A DNA stretch of 64,000 nt from the NCBI GenBank assembly GCA_030425485.1, contig JAUIAM010000024.1:1-64000 (forward strand), written 5' to 3'. Positions 55,009 through 62,009 of the stretch are shown here, piece after piece. How positions within the stretch are numbered: the first letter of the stretch is position 1; every line of letters begins with the position of its first letter. This DNA is from Verrucomicrobiia bacterium. GTDB lineage: Bacteria > Verrucomicrobiota > Verrucomicrobiia > Opitutales > Cerasicoccaceae. Position numbers and translations under genes: made by a program. The notes beneath the pieces were generated by a model, which saw only the letters and a program-made list of their open reading frames with translations, ran no database searches and was not told the DNA's origin.

Positions 55009-58000
55009 TTACTGGACCATTTCGCCCTCGCCCAACCAGCGGAAGGACACGATCTTGAATTTGCGCCCGAGCGTGCTGTTGGGTGCCTGCAGGGCGGCCA
55101 GGTCATCCCAGGGGTCGTTCAAAGTGCTGTCAACAAACTCGGGTACACGCTGCACCACGGCTTCACCGTAGGCTTCGGCCAGCGTTTCCCCCGTCAAGGG
55201 GTCTTCTGCTGAGCCGTAGACCAGAATCGTAAACGTATCGGAACGCACCGTCATGGCCGGACCGAGCACGGAGAGCAGGTCCACTTGCGAGAGGTAGCCC
55301 GGCAGGTCCGCCCCGATGGCACCGTAGAATCCGCTTCTTTCCGCAGTGCTCCCCACGAGGCCCGAGCTGGTATCAACGACATCCGAATTGCCGTAAAAGT
55401 CTTCGTTGCAAATGGCCAGCTCCAGCGCTGCGCTGAGCGCACCCTGCCGCATGACCATTTCCTCCAGGTCATAACTGGACGGGCGGAAGTTATGCGGGTC
55501 GGGCGCATCGTCGGACAAGTCGTCCCGATAAAGTGACTCGGAGTACATCACGCGATTGACGAAGGCCGCCATCGAGGGAAAGGGGCCGCGCAGCTTGACC
55601 TGCTCCACGATGCGCTCGGCCAGGTCGCGTATCTCGTCATCGCTCAGACGACGGTATCCGTAGACCGAACCCGCCTCATCCTGCCCAAGGTCGCTACCAC
55701 TCAGTTCACTGCCCACCGGGCCGGAGAAGCGCGCGAACAAGCTCCCCGTTCCGGTATCGGTATCGTAAGGTTGATCGCGGTAGGCTGAGAGGAATGCGCT
55801 CCAGGCATCGACCGAGGTCGAGTTAACGTTGAAGCCGCCCTTGAGGTACAGCTCCGAAGCCGACTCGTCGAAATCGCGCAGGGCGGTCTCGTTACCGGCA
55901 ATACCAGCGATCGGCTTGACCAGCGGATTGCGGAAGGGCTCCGCGATCGTCCCGGTCTGCGGAACGGTCGAAAAATAGTACCGATCGAAGAGGACTTCGT
56001 TCACCAGATAAGAGTAATCCCAGACCATCTTGGCTTCTCCCCCATTCATATCATAGAAGTGCCAGTAGCGGGTGCCGTTCGAGGTGTTGTCGGCGTCAAG
56101 TTCGATGTAAGGTGAAGCGCGCGAGCTACCCACGATATAGGCTGGTGCGTAGTCATCGCCAGCGCCCGTGAAGGAAAGGCGTAGCGACCACATAAACTCA
56201 CCCGTCCACCCTGTACGCACATTCCCATCAACGGTATCCATGAGACTCTTGGTGATAGGATTGTCTTTTACCGGGGGAGCAATCAGGTTGGCGTGGGCAA
56301 ACTGCGCCAGCGCGTGCGGTGCCTCCTGCGGAAGATCAAAGAGTATGGCCTGGCCCGCACCGCCAAAAGTGGCAGATGTCCCAACATAGGCATAGCTTCC
56401 ATCGACGGTTTGCATCAGCGAGTTAGCCTCGGCGTCACTATCTGCGGAAAACCCGCCGATATAATTGGCTAGAGGGTCGTCACTCTTGTCCAGGCCGAAA
56501 TCTATATTGTTAAAGGTATTCACGGTGGCGCGGGGATTAAACAATCCTGCCCAGACACGTGAACTCTGCGAACTGGCATAAAAATCCGTCTCCGCGAAAG
56601 GCATGGAAATCGTGTAGAGGAACTTGGGGTCGGGGTGTCCATTGAGTAGCGGCTCATAAAACTGCACCCCCTGCACGCCCATCTGGTTGCTGGCAGAAAT
56701 ACCGCAGATAACCTGATACAAGGCCGTACTCGACCACGACATGGTGGGGAGATACTGCTCACTGACATCCAGGAAGAACCGGCCATTTCCCGTCAGTGTA
56801 AAGCGTATCCGGGGAACAACCTTACTCCCGTCGGGATTTAATGCGCTGGGGTCATCGTCAAAGGTGATCCCGCTCAACTGCTCAAAGCCTTCGCCTTGAC
56901 GGTAGCCCTCCTCCAGCAGATTGATACCATTTGTACCTTTACCCACGTAGATACCTGAAGACGTGCCTGGAGTATACTTGGTGTCCGCCCCGGAAGGGGA
57001 AAAGATCATCGCCCGGCCTGCGGGTATCCTCGCGGATTTGATCGTGAGTGGTATCGCCCCGATCTCTAGGGTGCTGTCAGAAACCGTTCGCCCCTCGACC
57101 TCGATATTCTGAATTTCAATGTTGTTGTCACCGCGATCCTGCTTGAAGTATGCGTGCAGGTCCGGCGTTTGGATGTCAAATCGATAGGGGTTCCACAGCA
57201 CAATGACCGGGAAGTAGGTGAAGCGAATCTGCAGTCCATCATAGTCCGCATAGATGCCCAACTGGAAGTGTGTGATGACAGGCTTGATCCCGATACGGTA
57301 GTCAGGCTCGCCTTCGACGAGTGGAAGACGGTTTGGGTGTGTGTTGACCACATCACCAGTGGCTACACGTGTGTTATAAAAGTCACGAAACAGTCCCCAC
57401 TGGATAAAGTTGAAGTTAGGAGAACGCTCCTCTGGTGCCCCGCCCAGGCCACGGCTGAAGAGGAAGTTCGCGTCGGCGATCTCTGCCGGGGCGGTGTTGG
57501 CGTTATCGAGGCCGTAGCTGAGGTCTTTCTTCAAGCCGCCGTTACGCACATCGACAAAGAGCGAGTTGGAAACCAGCGAGTAGTCCCTGCCCAGGTAGTT
57601 GACCGAGTTCGACCCCGCCAAGTCCGGCAGCGCACTGATGCCCAGGTCGTTGAAGAAATTCACCCGCCCAAGCTCACTCGTTGCGAGCCCGTCTAGAACC
57701 GGGTTGAGCTGCGGCGAAAGATGCTGCGGAACCAGCCAGGCTGCATCGCTGTGGTCAGCCGTGTTGATCTCCTCGTCGAGGTTAAGCCGCGCTTTGACGT
57801 TTTCGTCTCCCACCCACCAAGCGTAGCTGCCTTCATTCTGACCGATGTCAACACGCGGCACGCTGATGCGGTAGGTGTCGCCGCTGCCGTCCGGAGCAAC
57901 CGCATCGACCAGCGTAACCACGTCCGGGCTGTTCGGGTCGAGTGCGGTGTTGGGTGTCACGTACCCGGCCGGATACGGGTCGTCCGAGCTGATATCAAAC

Positions 58001-58446
58001 GCGCTCGTGGCATTCCCACTGACCAATACGGCGGGTTTACGGTCGGGGTCGTGGCCGGGGATCGAGCCCGGCGCCTGCCCCTCGGCCCCGGAGACATCCC
58101 AGACCAGGGTAAAGTTCGGATTGGCCACAGAGGTGAACTCCATCGTCGCGCCGTTCGAGCGCACAAAAGTATCCTCGATGGACGCGGTGGAGGTCACCCG
58201 CTGGTCGGGTCCGGCGTACTTCTGCAACTGCCCGACGGCTTCCTGCAGGGCAAACATGGCGTTCAGTCTGGCCTGCGACATGGACTTGTGCGCGCCACTG
58301 AGCTGCACTTCCGTCTGGACCATCACAGATAACGAAAGAATCAGCAGGACCACAAAGCCCATCAGGGTCAGGGCTACAATGAGGGCGAAACCGGGAGCAC
58401 TGTCGCGCCGGAGTAAAGGTGCCGATTCTGAACGGGTCTTGAACAT
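55009..58446 (-). CDS. Giant pseudopilin-like protein, Verru_Chthon cassette A type
   Basis: 1145 residues from ATG 58446 (an upstream extension covers the operators). The N-terminus is prepilin-like: a short basic leader, Gly19 followed by FALIVALTLMGFVVLLILSLSV, then a helical stretch (VQLSGAHKSMSQARLNAMFALQEAVGQLQ). A Glu at position 5 after the cleavage Gly, usual in pilins, is not present. The large remainder is extracytoplasmic and rich in Asn/Asp/Gly, without recognised enzymatic motifs. The family is known from multi-gene cassettes in Verrucomicrobia and Chthoniobacter that have undescribed function. Two perfect operators precede it. Confidence 0.8.
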   Translation of the reverse strand: MFKTRSESAPLLRRDSAPGFALIVALTLMGFVVLLILSLSVMVQTEVQLSGAHKSMSQARLNAMFALQEAVGQLQKYAGPDQRVTSTASIEDTFVRSNGATMEFTSVANPNFTLVWDVSGAEGQAPGSIPGHDPDRKPAVLVSGNATSAFDISSDDPYPAGYVTPNTALDPNSPDVVTLVDAVAPDGSGDTYRISVPRVDIGQNEGSYAWWVGDENVKARLNLDEEINTADHSDAAWLVPQHLSPQLNPVLDGLATSELGRVNFFNDLGISALPDLAGSNSVNYLGRDYSLVSNSLFVDVRNGGLKKDLSYGLDNANTAPAEIADANFLFSRGLGGAPEERSPNFNFIQWGLFRDFYNTRVATGDVVNTHPNRLPLVEGEPDYRIGIKPVITHFQLGIYADYDGLQIRFTYFPVIVLWNPYRFDIQTPDLHAYFKQDRGDNNIEIQNIEVEGRTVSDSTLEIGAIPLTIKSARIPAGRAMIFSPSGADTKYTPGTSSGIYVGKGTNGINLLEEGYRQGEGFEQLSGITFDDDPSALNPDGSKVVPRIRFTLTGNGRFFLDVSEQYLPTMSWSSTALYQVICGISASNQMGVQGVQFYEPLLNGHPDPKFLYTISMPFAETDFYASSQSSRVWAGLFNPRATVNTFNNIDFGLDKSDDPLANYIGGFSADSDAEANSLMQTVDGSYAYVGTSATFGGAGQAILFDLPQEAPHALAQFAHANLIAPPVKDNPITKSLMDTVDGNVRTGWTGEFMWSLRLSFTGAGDDYAPAYIVGSSRASPYIELDADNTSNGTRYWHFYDMNGGEAKMVWDYSYLVNEVLFDRYYFSTVPQTGTIAEPFRNPLVKPIAGIAGNETALRDFDESASELYLKGGFNVNSTSVDAWSAFLSAYRDQPYDTDTGTGSLFARFSGPVGSELSGSDLGQDEAGSVYGYRRLSDDEIRDLAERIVEQVKLRGPFPSMAAFVNRVMYSESLYRDDLSDDAPDPHNFRPSSYDLEEMVMRQGALSAALELAICNEDFYGNSDVVDTSSGLVGSTAERSGFYGAIGADLPGYLSQVDLLSVLGPAMTVRSDTFTILVYGSAEDPLTGETLAEAYGEAVVQRVPEFVDSTLNDPWDDLAALQAPNSTLGRKFKIVSFRWLGEGEMVQ

Positions 58447-58561
58447 AAATTTTGGCGTCACGAGATCAACGAATGGTGAGAGGAGAATCGCACAGGTAGA
58501 ATGTATCGGATTACAGGTCTGATTAAATCCTGAGAGCACTTTATCGTAAAGCGCCTCCAAA

Positions 58562-58591
58562 TGCATACCAATGCAACTGCATTGGTATGCA
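58562..58591 (-). promoter_or_regulatory. Double operator of the Verru_Chthon gene
   Basis: Two perfect copies facing each other: TGCATACCAATGCA at 58562-58575 and its complement at 58578-58591. On the minus strand CTTTACG (58545-58551) follows the first site after 10 nt. About 115 bp before the start codon. Confidence 0.85.
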
Positions 58592-58624
58592 TGATGATTC
58601 CAACTGGGCCTGGAGCGGGGGTAA

Positions 58625-58653
58625 GGAAAAGGCCGGGTGAGGATCACCCGGCC
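58625..58653 (-). terminator. Terminator after PEP-CTERM gene
   Basis: On the minus strand GGCCGGGTGA-TCC-TCACCCGGCC then TTTTCC. It ends transcription of the gene at 58695-59459 and separates it from the Verru_Chthon unit. Confidence 0.8.
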
Positions 58654-58694
58654 TGCTGAAATCACCTAAAGGCGGCCATGAGCCACCCCGTGGT

Positions 58695-59459
58695 TTACTT
58701 GGCCAGGCGGCGCTTTGCGCAGATCAAGCCGAGGAGGCCGAGCCCAAAGAGAGCTGGAGTCGTGCCCGGCTCGGGGATGGAGTTCACCTCCATCGTCGTC
58801 ACACGCAGGTAGCGGTCTGTACCCGCATTGGCATAACCGACCTCATAACGCAGGGACGCTACGACACCATCTTCGACATAGTTGTAAGGGAAAGGCACCC
58901 CTGCCTGCTCTCCAAGCGCGATACCATTAACCGCCATGCTGATGGTGCCACCAGTACCGTCCGTATTGGACGACCATTCGAAGGAATACTCCAGAAAATT
59001 CGTTATATCCAAGCCACCTGGGAGCACATTCGGACCGGAGGAGCCCTCAGCACCCTCGACATATAGGTTCAGCGTGGAAGAGTCGCGTAGTTGTAATCCA
59101 AACAGGGTATTATCATCGGCGTCCAAAAACAGGATCTTACCCACAAAAGGCGATGCCCCACTGGAATTGGCCGTTATGGTGGCATTACCTTGAGCTATTC
59201 CTTCGCCGAAAGCGTATGTCGCGGTCGGATAACGGTAATCATTAGAATTTCTAAGGACCAGCGCACTGGCTCCACCTCCGATGAAAGTGCTGATGTCGTG
59301 GTCGGCACTGGCGTTGAGCGTGAAGCCGGCGTCCTTGACCGCCTGTACGCTGTTTTGAGTCCAGCTACCATCGGTGAAATCGTAGTCTACGACCGGGGTG
59401 GCCATTGCGGGGGTCATGGCAGCTAGTGCCAGGCTAAGCGGTAGAATGAGTTTCTTCAT
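58695..59459 (-). CDS. PEP-CTERM protein, lectin-like
   Basis: 254 residues from ATG 59459. Signal peptide MKKLILPLSLALAAM...ATP, a beta-sandwich-looking body (many paired strands with Asp/Gly/Thr) and the tail SIPEPGTTPALFGLGLLGLICAKRRLAK-type PEP-CTERM. It is a paralogue of 60995-61747 (clearly similar across the whole length, beginning MKKLILPLSLAL and sharing SWT-NSVQAVKDAGFT). The fold could bind glycan, but no family is named. Controlled by the operator at 59572 with its CTTTATG box. Confidence 0.85.
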   Translation of the reverse strand: MKKLILPLSLALAAMTPAMATPVVDYDFTDGSWTQNSVQAVKDAGFTLNASADHDISTFIGGGASALVLRNSNDYRYPTATYAFGEGIAQGNATITANSSGASPFVGKILFLDADDNTLFGLQLRDSSTLNLYVEGAEGSSGPNVLPGGLDITNFLEYSFEWSSNTDGTGGTISMAVNGIALGEQAGVPFPYNYVEDGVVASLRYEVGYANAGTDRYLRVTTMEVNSIPEPGTTPALFGLGLLGLICAKRRLAK

Positions 59460-59571
59460 ATACATGCTTTTTTGGGTGAGATGAGTGTTTGTTTGGGGGG
59501 TAAGAATGAACACGCTGGGTGCGTAGAGACCTGTCTAGTATGTCCGGTCATTATCATAAAGACCGCAGCTA

Positions 59572-59585
59572 TGCATACCAATGCA
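59572..59585 (-). promoter_or_regulatory. Operator of PEP-CTERM gene
   Basis: Perfect TGCATACCAATGCA. On the minus strand CTTTATG (59555-59561) follows after 10 nt; start codon 113 bp away. Confidence 0.85.
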
Positions 59586-59626
59586 GTGGTCGGGAGCGGT
59601 CCTGTTTGTAGAATATAGAGGGATTG

Positions 59627-60787
59627 TTATGGTTTATGTTCTGCGGAGGGGGACGCGAGCTCCAGCACGAGGACGGTGGTATCGGGCTTTTTTCCGGAGT
59701 AATAGGTGAGGTAGTGCGCACCATTGATCGCGGTCGCGTTCACGTTACCTGCATCATAGGTCACTTTACTCCCCGTTGCAACTACCTCCGAATCCGGCCA
59801 ATCGAGTGGGTTACCAAAGATGTGCTCGGCATTGGCTACCCGGCGACGGAGGATACCCTTACCGCGCTGGTAGTAGTAGTTACTCAGCAGGCGGGATTCG
59901 GCATCAAAGACCAGCGTGGGCGTGGAGGCGTACACATCATCGATGTTGGTCTGCGTGCGCTTCCAAGTCGCGCCGTTGTCCGTAGAGACCATCTGAAACT
60001 GCAACGGATCGGGCGTTGAGCGTCCCTTGTTCTCCGTCCTTGCGACGATCAGTATCTTGCCCTCCCCCAGATAAGCAGCGGCGGGCTCGGTCGGCCAGTC
60101 CGCCAGCGTCAAGTCAGACTCAATGGTGGTTTGCTTCCAGGTTCTCCCATCATCGCTGCTGGTCAGCGTTCCCCATGAGTGAGTCGGCCCCCGGTCGCGG
60201 TAGTCCCCGGCAAACCATATGGCCATGAGCCCCACAGTGGGCACCTCAAAGACGTCCGTAATCTGGACGGGTATAACGTCAAGTTCCGGCGAGGCCACGA
60301 GGTTGAAGCCCACGCCATCTGTGGTGCGGTAAAGATCATGCAGGCGTCCTTGGGCGCCAACACGTCTTACCCATAGCAACATGGCACCCGACGAGTCCAA
60401 GCCCTTGCCCACGGCGACTTCACCAAAGCCAGGCGTGTCGGCAATCAGCGTTTCTTCAGTCCAGGTTTTGCCACCATCGGTAGAAGTGCGCGCATAGACC
60501 AAGCGTGAATCCTCGTCGATCGTATGCTTTGTACCTCGGCTGTAGACGCAAACCAGCTTCTCTCCGATAGCCTGAATCATGGGCCAGGAGTTGTAGCCGC
60601 TCACATCCTGCACGACGTGTGGTGTGGCCGCATCTGTGCTATGTGCGAGTGTACTTCGCATGGAAGAAAAGAAAACGATCACGATGAAAGCGAATGCGAT
60701 GATGGCCTGGTCGCCTGGAAATGAAATGGCCTTGGCCCGCTTTCTATGGAAAATGCCGTCGTGCGCTTTGGGGTAATCGTGAGTCAT
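59627..60787 (-). CDS. Sialidase-superfamily protein with Asp-boxes
   Basis: 386 residues from ATG 60787 (frame open to 60826). A hydrophobic segment at about 28-45 (AIIAFAFIVIVFFSS) acts as signal or anchor. Three Asp-box motifs, STDGGKTW, SSDDGRTW and STDNGATW, with an early YSRGTKH-type strand, indicate the six-bladed sialidase/BNR fold. Such proteins are glycosidases or binding proteins for complex glycans; the catalytic Arg triad cannot be assigned with certainty. Operator at 60900 with CTTTATG, 113 bp upstream. Confidence 0.83.
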   Translation of the reverse strand: MTHDYPKAHDGIFHRKRAKAISFPGDQAIIAFAFIVIVFFSSMRSTLAHSTDAATPHVVQDVSGYNSWPMIQAIGEKLVCVYSRGTKHTIDEDSRLVYARTSTDGGKTWTEETLIADTPGFGEVAVGKGLDSSGAMLLWVRRVGAQGRLHDLYRTTDGVGFNLVASPELDVIPVQITDVFEVPTVGLMAIWFAGDYRDRGPTHSWGTLTSSDDGRTWKQTTIESDLTLADWPTEPAAAYLGEGKILIVARTENKGRSTPDPLQFQMVSTDNGATWKRTQTNIDDVYASTPTLVFDAESRLLSNYYYQRGKGILRRRVANAEHIFGNPLDWPDSEVVATGSKVTYDAGNVNATAINGAHYLTYYSGKKPDTTVLVLELASPSAEHKP

Positions 60788-60899
60788 TGAGGTTCTGAGA
60801 GGTAAATAGACGAGTGATAAGCACACCGTATGAATGCGCGTGCCTGTATCTTAGTTGCATATGTGATGTAAGACACTTCAGGCATAAAGCTCCCACCCG

Positions 60900-60913
60900 T
60901 GCATACCAATGCA
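60900..60913 (-). promoter_or_regulatory. Operator of sialidase-fold gene
   Basis: Perfect TGCATACCAATGCA, with CTTTATG at 60883-60889 on the minus strand, 10-nt spacing. It lies just beyond the 3' end of the next PEP-CTERM gene, between its terminator and the target gene. Confidence 0.85.
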
Positions 60914-60935
60914 GCTTGACAATAAAGACGCGCAG

Positions 60936-60962
60936 AAAAGGCCGGGCGATGCGCACCCGGCC
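60936..60962 (-). terminator. Terminator after second PEP-CTERM gene
   Basis: GGCCGGGTGCGCATCGCCCGGCC-type hairpin (one mismatch) followed by TTTTC on the minus strand, similar in sequence to the terminator at 58625-58653, as expected of duplicated units. Confidence 0.75.
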
Positions 60963-60994
60963 TGTAGAATTCACCCAAATAAAACCAAAGCCGA

Positions 60995-61747
60995 CTACTT
61001 GCCCATGCGACGCTTCGCGCAGATCAGACCGAGCAGGCCCAGCCCGAAGAGAGCCGGAGTCGTGCCCGGCTCGGGAATAGCGTTTACCTCCATCGTGGTC
61101 ACGCGCAAAAAGCGGTTCGAGCCCGCACTGCTGAAGCCCGCTGCGAACTGCAAGGAGGAAACAACACCATCGACCCTGTACCCGATAGAATTACCCACCA
61201 GATCATCTCCGTTAAACGAGATGTTAACCGTGCCGCCCGTGCCATCTGTATTCGATGACCAACTGAATCCATAGGTGTTGAAAGTCGTGATATCCCCACC
61301 GCTAGGCAGTACATTAGGTCCGTCAGAACCAGTATATTCGCCGTCAGCATAGATGTAGAGCTGAGTTTCATAACGAAGCTGCAGGCCAAACAGGGTATCG
61401 CCGCCCTCGTTGAGGAAGAGAATTTGGCCAACATACGGGTTCGAGCCGCTGGAATTGGCCGTAAACGTGGCATTGCCCTGAGTGATTCCCTCAGCGAAGT
61501 CATAGGTCGCAGTGGGAAAGCCAGGGTTTGTCGTATCAGAGAGCACCAGCGCGCTGCTGCCACCTCCGATGAAGACATTAGAGTCTGAGTCGCCAGCAGC
61601 GTTTACGGTAAAGCCTGCGTCTTTAACCGCCTGCACGCTATTGGTCGTCCAGCTACCGTCGGTGAAGTCGTAGTCCACCACGACGGTGGCCGTTGCGGGG
61701 GTCATGGCAGTTAATGCCAAGCTAAGTGGCAGGATCAGTTTCTTCAT
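60995..61747 (-). CDS. PEP-CTERM protein, paralogue of 58695-59459
   Basis: 250 residues from ATG 61747. Same organisation as its paralogue: signal peptide (MKKLILPLSLALTAM), beta-rich body with DFTDGSWTTNSVQAVKDAGFT, and tail IPEPGTTPALFGLGLL with final KRRMGK. Sequence has diverged most in the middle, as though the two bind different ligands. Preceded by the operator at 61853 and CTTTAAG (61836-61842). Its terminator resembles that of the other copy. Confidence 0.87.
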   Translation of the reverse strand: MKKLILPLSLALTAMTPATATVVVDYDFTDGSWTTNSVQAVKDAGFTVNAAGDSDSNVFIGGGSSALVLSDTTNPGFPTATYDFAEGITQGNATFTANSSGSNPYVGQILFLNEGGDTLFGLQLRYETQLYIYADGEYTGSDGPNVLPSGGDITTFNTYGFSWSSNTDGTGGTVNISFNGDDLVGNSIGYRVDGVVSSLQFAAGFSSAGSNRFLRVTTMEVNAIPEPGTTPALFGLGLLGLICAKRRMGK

Positions 61748-61852
61748 ATTTATAACTATTTTGGGTGAGCGAAAAGACAGCATGAATAACATGCGTCCAA
61801 GAATGGAAACATATCTATAAAAGAGTGCGTTTGGCTTAAAGTCCGAATACAT

Positions 61853-61866
61853 GCATACCAATGCAA
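61853..61866 (-). promoter_or_regulatory. Operator between PEP-CTERM and PL8 genes
   Basis: Perfect TGCATACCAATGCA, with CTTTAAG on the minus strand 10 nt further. The same region may serve the divergent PL8 gene. Confidence 0.85.
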
Positions 61867-61915
61867 CTTAACGGTGTAGGTTTTACATCCCTGAAATAAA
61901 AGGCTATAAGCGATA

Positions 61916-61929
61916 CCATAACAATGCAT
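61916..61929 (+). promoter_or_regulatory. Degenerate operator near PL8 gene
   Basis: ACCATAACAATGCA matches the consensus at 11 of 14 and lies 81 bp before the PL8 start. Weak; could be chance. Confidence 0.35.
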
Positions 61930-62009
61930 CCCAAACCATACCCGACACCCCACCTCACCTGAGACAATCCATATCAAGCCATCCTATTATTATAATTTTA
62001 TAACTTATC

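Noticed and set aside
58447-58665. Extended N-terminus of the Verru_Chthon protein
   Set aside because: It includes the double operator and a terminator; the pilin-type leader starts at 58446.
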